Assembly (NCBI GenBank): GCA_024220505.1
Contig: JAKZZE010000004.1
Span: 1,612,001 to 1,676,000, forward strand
DNA from: Rhizopus arrhizus
Taxonomy: Eukaryota > Mucoromycota > Mucoromycetes > Mucorales > Rhizopodaceae
Length of the DNA stretch: 64,000 nt
Direction of reading: 5' to 3'
The notes below the pieces were generated by a model. That model saw only the letters and a program-made list of their open reading frames with translations, had not been told where the DNA came from and did no database searches. Shown piece by piece: positions 8,713 to 19,695 of the stretch. The position numbers were made by a program, and so were the translations under genes. Each line of letters opens with the position of its first letter. Position 1 is the first letter of the stretch.

Positions 8713-10935
8713 ATGACTGCAATATATTCTTTATTAGAACAGCCTATTATAAAGCAGCCGATACATAAAAGATGGATCATTGTGTTCATAAGCATTGGAG
8801 CACTTACCATTATGTGTTATCTAATTTATTTTACTCAATTAAATTATATCGAAAAACAACAAGAAACAGCACATTCAAGTGAAGGAGAAACGTCAAAAGA
8901 TACAACTAAAGAAGTCTATATTCCTGCCAGAAGTATCAACCTTACTGTTCCAACGCAAGAAGATCCTTATTTTATTGATTTAGACAAATATCCAATAGAA
9001 GATAATATGATGACCTTGTTTGCTGGTACAGACAACGTGATCAAGACAGTAACAATCAATAAACTTTTAAACAAGGACATTCCCTGGACAGATCACTTGG
9101 ATCAAACAGTCAACCCGACCACAGACACATTCTCTTGTCCAGTACAATCTATTCCTTATCCTATCCTGCGCCACATTGTAAATCAATATATCCCCTTGAA
9201 TGATACCGATTCATTCTTTGAAGATACAAGTATCAGCCTGAATGAACCATTTGTCCTTTTGCCTTTTGTAAATCAGCCAACTTTTCACGAAGGTGATAAA
9301 TTGTGTGTTCGAGTGATTGTACCTTACCGACCGATGAATACCAGTGACCCACATTACTACATGTATAGACCCTATCCAAAGAATAATCGTGATATCACTT
9401 ATCCTTGGTGGGATACGACAATGAACTGGCTTCAGGATTTGGATACTAATTCGACAATACCCTTTTTGACGCAACCTTGGTCCGGTCACAGACAGTTACG
9501 AATGGCTGCAAGAAGACTCAATAAAGTAAGCAGCAACCTTCCTGAATGGGCTCGCTTAAGAGAAGACGAATTGTATGAACGTGTAAGAATGCATATCTAC
9601 GAAGCCCAAATTATATTACCACGGGCAGGCAAGTACAAACTATCGTCGCTCTTAGAATTTACAGAGGGTAGATATAATTTTGAATATGGCCCTGTCACAC
9701 CTTATGAACCAACCATTTTGCCTGTACTCCCGCCTGGTTCCGACGTTATCCTAGTTGACAATAAAGAAGCAGAACAGGATTCGGAAAAGTTAGCAGAAGC
9801 ACTATTGAATGAGCATATAAAATTACCACTTTGTAAGGGATCCGATCATCCTGGAAGATGGTTACCTTGGCCAAAAACAAACAGAAAGCAGAATCAAGTA
9901 CTTGGTCTTGTGTATCACGATAAATTTTGGGCACCCTATGATTGCAGGTACCGTCCGATTAGTTATGAACAATTCAATCGCTGTGCATCTCACAAGTATG
10001 GTCGCGGTATGGACATGTATGGTGATTCTAACCTTCGTCGATCCCTTAAAAAGTTTATTAGTCATGGACAATGGTGCAAGAACTGGCAAAAGAATTTGAC
10101 AGAGCCCATGGTACCTGATTCCATCTTGCCAAAGGTCAACAAGACGCTAGTTACTGCTTTTAATAAACGTCAGGTCACTATACCTATACCAGCAACAAAC
10201 AACCCGAACAATAATCAGTCGAATATCGGATACCACTCCCCAAGAGAATATAAGCATCTTGTTCCTGAACAAACACGAAGCTGTTACTGTGAAGACTATA
10301 CTGAACCCTATTGGAAACCTGAATGGTTTGATGCAGGTGGAAGGCGAGTGAATGTGGATATGAATAATACACTTCAAGAATCAAGACGACTGGGTGATAC
10401 TGAATGGGATGACCCTAAGATCCGAACGCGTAATCCTTTGGATGCTTTCAAGATCAGTTCTTATAAATGGGATGGTTTAACCTATCTCAATAATCCTCCT
10501 TGGGAGACTGCAGTGATTGGCAATACAGTACCTACAGATGTAGCCATCTTCTCACTTGGTAATTGGGATGCTGCCTTTCTAGAACTCGACCCTTACCTTA
10601 GGGATGTAGACCGTCTTATTGGGCAAATTAAGTCGCACTATGATTTAAACAAGACACGTATTATTTATCGTACACCCCAATATTATTGTTGTCGAGTAGA
10701 TCAATCTAGTCGTGATCGACAACTGAGTGGTCCTCGACTGGACTTGTTTGATATTGAAGTAAAGACCAAGTTTATTAGAGAACTAAATGCAACTGTCTGG
10801 GACACTAAGATATTAGGTGAGGCTAAAACATGGGAAGAAAAACTAGAAAGCATCAATTGTCCATCAAACCATGTACCAGCAGACATTGTTGATATTGAAA
10901 ATCAAATATTTATGAATGGGCTCTGTAATAATTAA
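8713..10935 (+). CDS. Membrane-anchored SGNH/PC-esterase-like protein
   Basis: An intronless gene encodes 740 residues. A short cytoplasmic N-terminus is followed by one hydrophobic segment (about residues 22-42), so a type II membrane protein facing the Golgi/ER lumen is likely. The middle (about 180-340) looks like the Ig/filamin-type region found before NXPE/PC-esterase domains. The C-terminal half starts with CRYRPISYEQF and has a Gly-Asp-Ser motif (YGDSNLRR, G437-S439), as in SGNH/PC-esterase O-acyl hydrolases and transferases. The C-terminal block ends SNHVPADIVDIENQ (H720), where the family usually has D-x-x-H; the aspartate is not at the expected place, so catalysis is uncertain. It converges on COA1 with 13 bp between stop codons. 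Substrate is unknown; modification of glycans is the usual role of such proteins. Confidence 0.7.
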   Translation: MTAIYSLLEQPIIKQPIHKRWIIVFISIGALTIMCYLIYFTQLNYIEKQQETAHSSEGETSKDTTKEVYIPARSINLTVPTQEDPYFIDLDKYPIEDNMMTLFAGTDNVIKTVTINKLLNKDIPWTDHLDQTVNPTTDTFSCPVQSIPYPILRHIVNQYIPLNDTDSFFEDTSISLNEPFVLLPFVNQPTFHEGDKLCVRVIVPYRPMNTSDPHYYMYRPYPKNNRDITYPWWDTTMNWLQDLDTNSTIPFLTQPWSGHRQLRMAARRLNKVSSNLPEWARLREDELYERVRMHIYEAQIILPRAGKYKLSSLLEFTEGRYNFEYGPVTPYEPTILPVLPPGSDVILVDNKEAEQDSEKLAEALLNEHIKLPLCKGSDHPGRWLPWPKTNRKQNQVLGLVYHDKFWAPYDCRYRPISYEQFNRCASHKYGRGMDMYGDSNLRRSLKKFISHGQWCKNWQKNLTEPMVPDSILPKVNKTLVTAFNKRQVTIPIPATNNPNNNQSNIGYHSPREYKHLVPEQTRSCYCEDYTEPYWKPEWFDAGGRRVNVDMNNTLQESRRLGDTEWDDPKIRTRNPLDAFKISSYKWDGLTYLNNPPWETAVIGNTVPTDVAIFSLGNWDAAFLELDPYLRDVDRLIGQIKSHYDLNKTRIIYRTPQYYCCRVDQSSRDRQLSGPRLDLFDIEVKTKFIRELNATVWDTKILGEAKTWEEKLESINCPSNHVPADIVDIENQIFMNGLCNN

Positions 10936-10948
10936 TAAAATAAATTTA

Positions 10949-11538
10949 TTATTGTTCTACAATCAAAGAATTGCCTGATTCTTTCAAAGGTTGATGACCA
11001 ATGTCTATTGATTCTTTATCTGATTCACGAACTACTGAAAACTTCAACGTCTTCCATTCTTGTCCAACACGTCTTGATATAAAATGCACTCGTGCGCGTT
11101 CATCTAATAATTATAAAAGGGTTTTAGTACGATCCCTTTTCTATCCCCTTTTCGTTTCTTACTTGATGATCCTTTGATGTCAAATGCAATGTCAATCTTT
11201 CCTTTCAAGTGATTAACAGTTCCGCTGATCCATGGCCAGTCATCTGCATAGTTAACACGGTCACCTACAAGGGAAACCACTCGAGGGTCATAACGAACAG
11301 TAAACAGCGTACCATGAACAACACTGCTCGAAAGCCTTTGATGGTTTAGAGCTGCGCCAAGACCGACAGCCCAAACAACGGCACCTACACCTGCACCAGC
11401 CCAAATCCAACGTTTTTTTGAAGGTGGAGGTGGTCGGGGAAGTTCACGTTCAACGACTACTGTTCTTGAAGCAAATAATCGACGTTGTGTAGTGTTTAAC
11501 AAAAGATTTGGTTTAAGACGAGAAATTAGAAATGACAT
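10949..11538 (-). CDS. COA1: Cytochrome c oxidase assembly factor 1 family protein
   Basis: Two exons, 11538-11163 and 11104-10949, are joined across a 59-bp GTAAG...TTAG intron (11104-11162) with a TACTAAA branch-like site. Residues 1-40 are basic and suit a mitochondrial presequence. A glycine-rich membrane segment follows (WIWAGAGVGAVVWAVGLG), then the Coa1 core: SSVVHGTLFTVR, LVGDRVNY, WPWISGTVNHLKGKIDIAFD and the VHFISRRVGQEWKTL strand. Coa1 works on the inner mitochondrial membrane in early Cox1 maturation and is related to Tim21-type folds. I chose the second methionine (11538), because the first (11613) lies in a pyrimidine-rich leader typical of the 5' regions here. Convergent with the esterase-like gene. 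Confidence 0.75.
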
Positions 11539-11800
11539 AAAAAATAATAAAGGGTAAGGGAAGGGGGAGAAAAGAAAGTTGTTGTGAACTTGGCAAGAAG
11601 TCACATTATTCAAATACAGCCTATAAAAGACTGTAGTTTATGCAAATTAACAAGATTTTGTTGATAGATACATGGCTGTATAAAAACAGGGATTATATGT
11701 ATTCTATTGATGTTTCAGACTAATAACAATCAATTAATTATTCAATTAGATTTTAATAAGCCAATCAAGCAATAAAATAATTACACATAGTTTTTACGAC

Positions 11801-12093
11801 ACACTCTTTCCGGAAAGTAAATTCGCCCAGTGACGAGAACAAATTCAGGTTGTACGAAAAATAGCAGACGAAAAAAAAAAGAAGTGCATTTTCTTGGTTC
11901 ATCCAATTTATTTTTGATCAAAGGAAATAAAAAAAATCATTGAATCGGGGAAGGAGGAGGAGTAGTACCATGAGGGGAGGAATATAGGTAGAGGAAAATG
12001 ATAAAAGCGTGTTCATTGCTCATAACGCAGGACACGGCTACGAGAGCTGTCTTACCTTCCATCAATCAGGTCATTCAAGGTCGTCAAGGTTTT
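11801..12093 (+). repeat. Left arm of a 293-bp inverted repeat
   Basis: Almost perfectly matches the reverse complement of 13948-14239. Near the outer end lies the palindrome CTTTCCGGAAAG (11807-11818), which is CTTTCCAGAAAG on the other arm. The inner end (on the minus strand) repeats the last codons (LTTLNDLIDG) of the unknown gene in the right arm. The unit may be a transposon with long terminal inverted repeats or an inverted gene-tail duplication. Confidence 0.8.
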
Positions 12094-12346
12094 ATCCAAA
12101 CGATTGTCGTAGAGTATGACCGCAGGTAGACACATAATAATAATAAAAAGGTAGTTTAGTCAATCCATAAAGCCGTTCGAGATGAGACTTATTTAGGAAC
12201 CAGAAACCCGACATTCTATGTCCATTAAAAGTATGATTCATAGGAGCAGCATCATGAACGTTCAACAACAAAAGGTTGAATACTAGTTTCAATGCATTCT
12301 GGATGTGGAGAAACCCAAACGCATGTCCGAGAAACGATGCATACAC
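12092..12346 (-). pseudogene. Fragment of an unknown protein next to the left inverted repeat
   Basis: A minus-strand open frame of about 84 codons contains NVHDAAPMNHTF, GHRMSGFWFL and LERLYGLTKLPF. It reads as a coherent protein piece resembling other recurrent mucoralean proteins, but I cannot name a family. It runs straight into the inverted-repeat arm, whose minus strand carries the tail of the other unknown gene in a different frame. It is probably the end of a second, oppositely oriented and truncated copy. Confidence 0.35.
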
Positions 12347-12637
12347 CGGTAACAGTTAACTTTCGTCTCCAACCCTACCAGAAGGCTCCAGCAAGGCCTT
12401 CACCGACTACTAATAATAAAGCAACTCCAACAATGTTACCCAAACCATCCTACATCAATCCTTACCTATGAAAAGCACACAAGATGGAAACAGCAAATGG
12501 ACAAACAAATGGAAAAACAAGGGCAGGACTATTTTTTTTCAATTGGCAGTCAATCAGGAAACAATACACACATCGTGGTGTCTTATAAAGAAAAAAATGT
12601 CTTTCATCATTCTCTTTTTTTTTTTCACATTGACAAT

Positions 12638-13989
12638 GCCTCCTCCCAAGAAAAGACAAAAGGCGTTGGCGACCACGATTCCCAATGACAATCAGTGATG
12701 CTTGGACCATGCTGACCATCTCTCCTTCAAGAACTTTATCGAGACCTTTGATTGTTTGGATAGACATCGAACTCAACAACGATTCACCAACATCCTCTCA
12801 AAGTATTTCAACAACAATTCTGAACGAGACAGGACCATTAATGCCAACTACAAAACATGGACAAACTCTGCTGATTACTTGCGGTTTTAGGGAAAAAAGA
12901 AGGTTGCTACCACCATTATGAAGGCAGACCTAGCAGGTACTGAATTGATCGACTCTGCGATAGATCTTCGCTTGATAACCCATGGATGTTCAAGAACACC
13001 AATGTTACTCAGCTGTTCGGATTTTATCAAGCCATCATCCGCGGCATGATTCATAAGCACCAGACTCTTCCCATTGAATCGTATATCCACGAATTGGCTG
13101 CCCATACCCACACGTTTGTCCTTTGCAAGAACCAGCAGAGCTCTATTGCCGAAAGAGTCTTCTCAAAGTCCCTTTTGACCGATCTAACTACTGATCTGGT
13201 ATCGGAAGTGGTTGACTTAGATCTACCATTCCCCCAAGAAGAGCTATTTACCCTGACGACCACTCTCTTCAACCTCGCCCTTGGAACAACAACTCGGGAG
13301 CAGACCATGCTTGATCTCTACATTATGTCATCGAAAATGGCCTATGGACCCAAGAGGATCGTACGAAGTGTCGTCAACCTGTAAGTGGTGTTTGCCTCCG
13401 TATTGCTCAGCAAGATGGCTGACCTTTTATTATCTTGTAGACTGCAGAAGCTGCCTGCCACTCCCTTGAAAAGCCACGATACCATCACTGAAACCGAACT
13501 CTGGAGCACCTACTCTGGAATACACGAACAGCATTGATTTTGGCGAAGCCAAGGTGAAACAACGATCTGGTGCCCGATACAGCCTTTGCATTGATACCCT
13601 GCGCCTGATTACTTTCTGTAAAAATGCCATTGATGTAAACAAGTTGGATGGAGCGATAACGTTTCAAATTCATGGTAAGGAAGTCAAAAAAAGGACTGGG
13701 ATAGCTGTGACGCTGATAATCCCTTCTTATTGCAGGCATGCACGTTACTTTTTTCTTAATGCGATTGACAGCCACTGGTTTGTACACTTTTACCGAGATT
13801 GCTCATCTGCAATTTGCTGATAGCGTGGAAAACTTGCCTTCCTTTTGTACCCTGGTGAGTATCAAAAAGCTACTGGCTATAAACAATGTCTTTTGGCGCT
13901 ACTGCAAGAAATCCTCCCAGCCCGAGAAAATCGAAGCCAGATATGCCAAAACCTTGACGACCTTGAATGACCTGATTGATGGAAGGTAA
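12638..13989 (+). pseudogene. Recurrent fungal protein of unknown function, decayed
   Basis: A protein starting MPPPKKRQKALATT (12638) can be followed through CLDHADHLSFKNF, WMFKNTNVTQLFGF to a long open part (12986-13384), then two short GT-AG introns (near 13381-13440 and 13674-13735) and the tail LTTLNDLIDGR. At least two in-frame stops (after PNDNQ and after YLRF) and two frame changes (near 12975 and 13510) break it. The blocks IDFGEAKVKQRSGARYSLCI and FFLMRLTATGLYT look like a recurrent mucoralean family without assigned function. The gene lies wholly between the 293-bp inverted repeats, so it may be transposon cargo. No catalytic motif is recognised. Confidence 0.45.
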
Positions 13990-14239
13990 GACAGCTCTCG
14001 TAGCCGTGTCCTGCGTTATGAGCAATGAACACGCTTTTATCATTTTCCTCTACCTATATTCCTCCCCTCATGGTACTACTCCTCCTCCTTCCCCGATTCA
14101 ATGATTTTTTTATTTCCTTTGATCAAAAATAAATTGGATGAACCAAGAAAATGCACTTCTTTTTTTTTTCGTCTGCTATTTTTCGTACAACCTGAATTTG
14201 TTCTCGTCACTGGGCGAATTTACTTTCCAGAAAGAGTGT
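13948..14239 (-). repeat. Right arm of the 293-bp inverted repeat
   Basis: Inverted partner of 11801-12093 with few differences. It overlaps the last codons and the stop of the unknown gene and then runs through its 3' flank. High arm identity next to a decayed gene suggests recent duplication or gene conversion between arms. Confidence 0.8.
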
Positions 14240-15085
14240 TTTTACAAATTCAGAAGATAAATTTTAGATGTTTATTTGATTGGCTAATTTGATGTTTTTA
14301 TATAGAATGAGCAATTCAAAATTATTATAACTGAAGTAATATGGTATTAATTTATCAAGTAAACCTTTTCCATATTATATTCAGTGTAAATAATTTCTCC
14401 ATTCAATTTGAATACATTATAGCAGGACTTGAGTCAAACTTGAAATTGGCAAACATTTATCCATTTGGGCTTTAACTACAAAGTTATCAACTGGAAATGA
14501 AAGAAATATTGATAAATTCGTATTGTATACAATAGAAACAAATATATTCACACCCTTTTATAAAACTTAATCTTAAAGAGGAGTAAGTTTTTGAAATGCT
14601 TTAAAATGTGTAATTAGTTTTTTCTTTCTTTTAAATAATCTTTATATAGAACTAAAGTGATTTGTAATGTTACAAAGGAAAGATAAAGTACAAATACTTT
14701 AAAATAATATTTTCTTAAAATATATTGAAGAGACTCGTGTTGATGTGATGCTTTAGTTTGCTATTTCACTATAAAGTATTTTAATTTTCCATCGTAAAAG
14801 ATTGTAGGATTGGAGATGAAGTATCGTTTTGTACATAAAGTCTTTATAAAGTCAACCCTTCCATTGTTAGTATGTTTCTATCGGAAATTTAAAAGATGAA
14901 TGCAAGATTTAACAGTGATCAATGAAAAGCAGCAAAAAAATTCTTAAACTTGCCAAATAAAGGCAAGTAAGCCACAGCTGTATTCCTTTTTTAACAACAT
15001 TATTATTGTTTATTACAAATTACTTTGTCTTATTTTTCTTTTCTTTTTGTTTATATTACGATTATCAATACACGATATTAATACA
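14240..15085. other. AT-rich intergenic region, no gene seen
   Basis: About 850 bp of non-coding AT-rich sequence. The last 60 bp before the start at 15086 are T-rich (TTTTCTTTTCTTTTTG), like other leaders here. Confidence 0.5.
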
Positions 15086-15970
15086 ATGCCGGGATTCAGA
15101 GGTATCAAAATGGTTTCTTTTGATAAAAAGCAAGAACAAATGATTGTTCGCGCAGCACAAGTATCAGAAGATTTGAATTGTTCAACCTGGCCAGAGCCCG
15201 CTGTATCAATTTTGATTGATATCATGGCTGGTTTTTATGCATACATTATGAATGAAGAACTGCAAACTCAAAAAGAAGTCTATTATCAAAAAGCATTTGA
15301 TGCATTCGCCTTTCATTTAATGCGTCTGGAAAAAGAAAGACTCTTACCAGTTGATTTTTTGGGAAAACTCACAAAAGATAGAATGCTGGCCAAATGGCAA
15401 GAGATAGAAAACACATACAAGGAAGTTACGGCTTCTTTAGCGCCGGGTGGACCTCCAGGACAGCATCTGTGGCCATACTTTGATAGGATGACATTCATCT
15501 TACAAAACAGGAATATCAGAGCCCCTGAAGCACAATCACCGAAAAATGCTTTACCAAAAGAGCAAGCCCCGCAGAGGCAAGTACTCCTCAATACCTCTGC
15601 CACCTCTCACTCGAACGCGTCTTCAGTCCAATCTCAAGACATAAAAATAACACAAGCACATAGTAACGATCACGAATCTAAAAGACAGCAAATGATTATG
15701 AATGCAATAGAGAAATCAGTTCCTCGTGTGTTAGAAGAGATAAGAGCACAGCAAAATCAAATGCAGTATGAGCATACGTCTCTTACAGAGCAATCCGAGT
15801 ATGAATTCCGAAAGGAACTTTTAGCCTTAATGCGCAGACGAGTAGAATTGATGGAAGAAAAAAAAGCAAAAGAAGATGCAGATCGAGTAGAAAGAACAGC
15901 TCTGATAGGACGCTTAACAGATGTCTTGGAAAAACTGAATGAAAAATTAGTAGATAGAAAAGCAGATTGA
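15086..15970 (+). CDS. Coiled-coil protein, possible Myb/SANT-like domain
   Basis: A single exon encodes 294 residues starting MPGFRGIKM (an open frame exists 13 codons upstream, but this ATG has the better ACAATG context). An N-terminal globular part (about 1-150) carries tryptophans and W-x(n)-Y-x(n)-W spacing (KWQEIENTYKEV ... LWPYFDRM) that recalls Myb/SANT-like or MADF DNA-binding folds, but I do not recognise the family firmly. Residues 150-200 are polar and low in order. The C-terminal third is a charged coiled coil (RRRVELMEEKKAKED), as in trihelix-type proteins with C-terminal dimerisation helices. A regulatory DNA-binding role is inference only. Next to a long non-coding region on both sides. 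Confidence 0.6.
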   Translation: MPGFRGIKMVSFDKKQEQMIVRAAQVSEDLNCSTWPEPAVSILIDIMAGFYAYIMNEELQTQKEVYYQKAFDAFAFHLMRLEKERLLPVDFLGKLTKDRMLAKWQEIENTYKEVTASLAPGGPPGQHLWPYFDRMTFILQNRNIRAPEAQSPKNALPKEQAPQRQVLLNTSATSHSNASSVQSQDIKITQAHSNDHESKRQQMIMNAIEKSVPRVLEEIRAQQNQMQYEHTSLTEQSEYEFRKELLALMRRRVELMEEKKAKEDADRVERTALIGRLTDVLEKLNEKLVDRKAD

Positions 15971-17302
15971 GATGCCATCTCTCTTTATCCAAATGACCAT
16001 CTCTTTTCTCATTCAAATCCATATTCTAGATTCACCGAAAGCTTGCTACCATTTCTTTTAAAAAGAAGAAATAAATTAAATATTTGGAATTATATCTCTT
16101 TTGATATCATAAAAAATCAAGCATTGTTTATAATAAATTCACACATCACTTGTTCATTATGCTTTTTAAAAAATATCAGTAATATACGCGTTTCTTTCTC
16201 TTGTATTATATCTGTACCCGTCTTTTTCTCTTTTTCAATCCATAACTCGAGACTGTATTGACTTTCTATCTTTCCCGCAGTCTATACTACAATTTGACTT
16301 GCATTTATAAAGAGTAGAATACCACTTTATCTTTCACAGTTTTTATGCTATAAATTCGGACGACTATAAATAGGAAAAAAAAAATTAGACAAAACACTAT
16401 TTTTAGATTACTTAACATAAAGCTCAGACTAATTACTTGTAGAAATCTAAATCCTTCAAAATTGAAGAAAACCGTGTTCAATAGGGAGATTATAGGTTCA
16501 CATTTGTTCATGTAAGCTCTTGGGATCTACTTTTTCTTTCTAAATCGATAAGGATATACTCATCATGTTCTCTTAGCAGCATCAATATCACATTGCCACA
16601 GTGCGGTGCAAGTTCTGCAAACCAGCACACTCCTGCTTTTCACGACAGAAACACAGCCAAGAATTTTTTTGTGACAAGTTCATAATATATAATTTTTTTA
16701 ATACAGTCATCCGATTTATATGGGAAGCCCACTGGCAATAATTCTTTGGACAAACTCCTGTTTTGGACGAGATTGTCATCGATCAAATTCAAAAGGAACT
16801 ATTGAAACTGTCTGTTTACAATTCTCTATGCTAATGCCTTTTGTATTTTTACAAGTCACTGTTTCATACATTTACATCATTTTTGCACCTTTATACTCTT
16901 TGATGCGTTTCAATAAACAATCCATAAAAAAGTGAAATCCTTTTGTTTCAAGTCGGTCTTTAAATGTAAAGGACTCTTTTATGCATTTATTTAAGTATCT
17001 AAAATTATTAAATTTGATCGACTACTCAAATTATGTTAGTATCTAAGCTCACATCTCACTTGAAGGATGAAATCATTACATGATCGGAAACAGATAGCTA
17101 AAACTAATTCAACTTTTGCAAAAACTATCAGAGATCGTTTTCTGGTTAGTGCAGTAGATTTTATATTAAAAGGTGGCTTTTTGTGACTATGGTTAAAACG
17201 TACTGCTATTATTGGCTGGATCAATGTTTTACTTTAAAGTTGGATAGAAATGCAGTAAAGATTTTTTTTCTCTCTTTCTTTTCTTTTAGAATTATTATAA
17301 AA
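15971..17302. other. Intergenic region, no gene seen
   Basis: About 1.3 kb of AT-rich sequence. A short stretch near 16600 can be read with a few Cys/His residues (RCKFCKPAHSC) but has no open context. A T-rich tract (TTTTTTTTCTCTCTTTCTTTTC) ends about 15 bp before the start at 17303. Confidence 0.45.
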
Positions 17303-18250
17303 ATGTCTGCTGAAGATATCATTGAAGATCAATTCCAAATCCTTCAGGAAGAAACTGCTAAAGCTATGGAACAAGTCCAAGCTTATCAACACAAAATGAT
17401 GACTCCTGTTTGGGAAAAGCGTCGCGAAATAGTTAAAAACATTCCTAATTTTTGGGGACAAGCTGTAAATTTGCACCTACAACCAGACTGTAATTTATAA
17501 TAACGCGTTAAATCTTGATAGATTCGTAACCATCCTTTCTTTGCTGCAACCCTTTCTGAAAATGACGCAAAGGTATGTATATATATAGAATTATATATAT
17601 AAAAGTCGGAATAGATGAATTGGTTTCTAACTTATAAAAAGGCATTAGATTATTTAACTGATTTTCATGTTGAATATGACGAAGCTAACCCCAAGCGTTG
17701 TAAAGTTACTGCAGTAAGTTGATCTTATATTTTATGTAGATATCGATTTATAAGAAATCTTATTAGACCTTTAAAGAAAACGATATTTTTAAAAACAAAA
17801 CTTTAACAAAGGTATAAGACGAGCGTGTAGAAAAAATTATACAATTACAACTAAATTAACATGAAATCATGTAGGAGGTTATTATTGATCCTGAAGAAGG
17901 TGGAACTGTTGTTTCCAAATCTGCTATCGAATATCATGGAGAAAAGGTAATCTCAATAAATTCAACGGATTTATAAGAAAAAGTTCTAATAAAATTAAGT
18001 AGTCTAAAAAACGTAAGGCTGACGAAGATGATGAATTGGAAAACTATTCTGCAATTGAATGGTTTGGTGACGATACTATCGAGGCTGGCATCTTATTAAT
18101 GTAAGCCTATATGGTGTTAATTTTTTTGTATAAACAAAAACAAAACTGCTAACATGTCTCAATAGTGATGATATCTTCCCAGATGCTTTTGAATACTACA
18201 CAGGAAATGACCAAGAAGAAGAGGAAGAAGAAGAGGAAGATGAAGAATAA
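17303..18250 (+). CDS. SET: SET/NAP-family histone chaperone
   Basis: Seven exons join in frame: 17303-17464, 17522-17572, 17642-17713, 17767-17811, 17875-17946, 18003-18100 and 18166-18250, giving 194 residues. Introns are 53-68 bp with GT-AG ends. The protein starts with the long dimerisation helix (FQILQEETAKAMEQVQAYQH), continues with IPNFWGQAIRNHPF, the strand ALDYLTDFHVEY and FKENDIFKNKTL, and ends in an acidic tail (EEEEEEEEDEE). This is the SET/TAF-I/Vps75 arm of the NAP superfamily: the helix-plus-earmuff fold binds H3-H4 or H2A-H2B, and the acidic tail aids histone binding in the nucleus. Length is short for the family (about 220-280). A Vps75-like ortholog is possible. Confidence 0.85.
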
Positions 18251-18364
18251 ATTGAGACTAACCAGTTCAAAAAATAAAAATAATTTTTTTTACAATCATA
18301 AATAGTAGTTTTTTATGCAATTTATTTCAAGTTTCACAAAATGCTGGTTTATTGAAGATGAAAT

Positions 18365-19158
18365 CTAAACTTTGAAACCGCGAGAAGCACGCTTACCACG
18401 AGCACGTTCAAATTTGCGACCCTTAGAGCGAACATAAGGCTTCTTATTCTTATGAGGACCGAAACCAAAGTGCTTGACAGATTCACGAGCGTTCTTGGCA
18501 CCACGGATAAGGATGGTATTGGAGCCAGTAGGGGCACGGAGAGCCAATTGATCCAAGGTCAAACATTCACCACCAGACTTCAAGATACGAGCCTTGGCAG
18601 TCTTTGTAAAGTGAAGGGCAGCAACAGAAACCTTGGGAAGTTCAAGAAGACGAGAATCGTCAGTGACAGTACCAACGACAACAATAGTCTTATTATCCTT
18701 AGCATTACGAACAATACGGGAAATAGTGACAGGAGGACGGTTGACGCGAGACATAAAGAGACGCTTCAAGACGACCTTGTTGAATTCGGCATTTGTACGG
18801 CGGGCAAGAAAACGATAAAGCTATTGTAAGAAATTAAGAAACAAGGGCTGAAAAATCGAATCGTGTTCTGGTGCGTGTGTGTACCTTGACTAACAAAGCC
18901 AAGTAAACGTTATCAGACTTAGGAGCTGTGCGGTTACTGTTCTTAACATGGTGTCTCTTTAAGTCAATACCCTAATTCAGATAAGATGTTAATCTCGCAC
19001 GGTCCTTTATGCTTTCCCTTGCTCTCTTTCTCTCTTCCGCTTCATGCTCCTTATGAGCGGGCGTCTTTTATTCTTTATCAACTGAATATTATCCCGCTCA
19101 ATTATGCATCCACTTATCCATCCATTCTCTCCAAGTATTATATTGTGTATTTTACCAT
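18365..19158 (-). CDS. RPL18: 60S ribosomal protein eL18
   Basis: Three exons: 19158-19156 (the ATG alone), 18971-18885 and 18820-18365, giving 181 residues, near the usual 185. The first intron is long for this genome (184 bp, 18972-19155) and starts directly after the ATG (ATG|GTAAAA); the second is 64 bp. The sequence begins [21 protein letters not shown] and contains [24 protein letters not shown] and the basic tail [16 protein letters not shown], all diagnostic of eL18, which sits on the solvent side of the large subunit. Intron placement right behind the start codon is common for fungal ribosomal protein genes and often boosts expression; that role is inferred here. Confidence 0.93.
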
Positions 19159-19695
19159 TGTAAATGATGTCTTGACAACCGAAGTATTGAAGAAGGGGGT
19201 CTATTTGCCATCCATTTTTGTCATAACTCAAAGCATTCACAGCATCACACACCCTCTCTCAAAAAATGGAAAAAATGCTAGTATACGAATTGGGAATGTG
19301 CGGTCACGTTCCTTAAAAGGCAAGTTCTCGCCATTGTCTTTTCTTTCACTTTATATGGTTATAATGCAATTTCATGTTGAGCATCCAGTTATTTTCCATA
19401 ATTAAGAATATAAGATTGCTTCTGTTATTATTTCATATTACTGTAATTGGAATATGAAAGATTTATTTGATACTAAATTAATATTGCTAATCAAGTCATT
19501 TGAAAGGACCAAGATCTGCATAATGTTTTCTGTTTTCCTAAAATAAAATTAGGTCGTTCAACTTTCTAATAAAAACTCTTTTATTCTAGTTCGCAAGTTG
19601 TAACTTAAAACATTCAAAAGAAGGAAGGTTCGCGCGATCCGACAAAAAAAAGTTACTGTCTTTTTTATTTTTTGTATTTTTTTTTTTTAGAAATT
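19159..19695. other. Divergent intergenic region RPL18/SPC25
   Basis: 537 bp separate the RPL18 start (minus) and the SPC25 start (plus). No gene is seen. T-rich tracts flank the SPC25 start (TTTTTTTTTTTAG, about 19678-19690). Both promoters must lie here; I could not identify a ribosomal-protein promoter element with confidence. Confidence 0.5.

Noticed and set aside
9211..10384. Several long open frames on the minus strand across the esterase-like gene
   Set aside because: They are antisense shadows of a clearly coding plus-strand gene and show no protein-like features.
16590..16680. Possible zinc-finger exon (RCKFCKPAHSC)
   Set aside because: The frame is short, without a start, splice partner or further motifs. 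It is probably chance.
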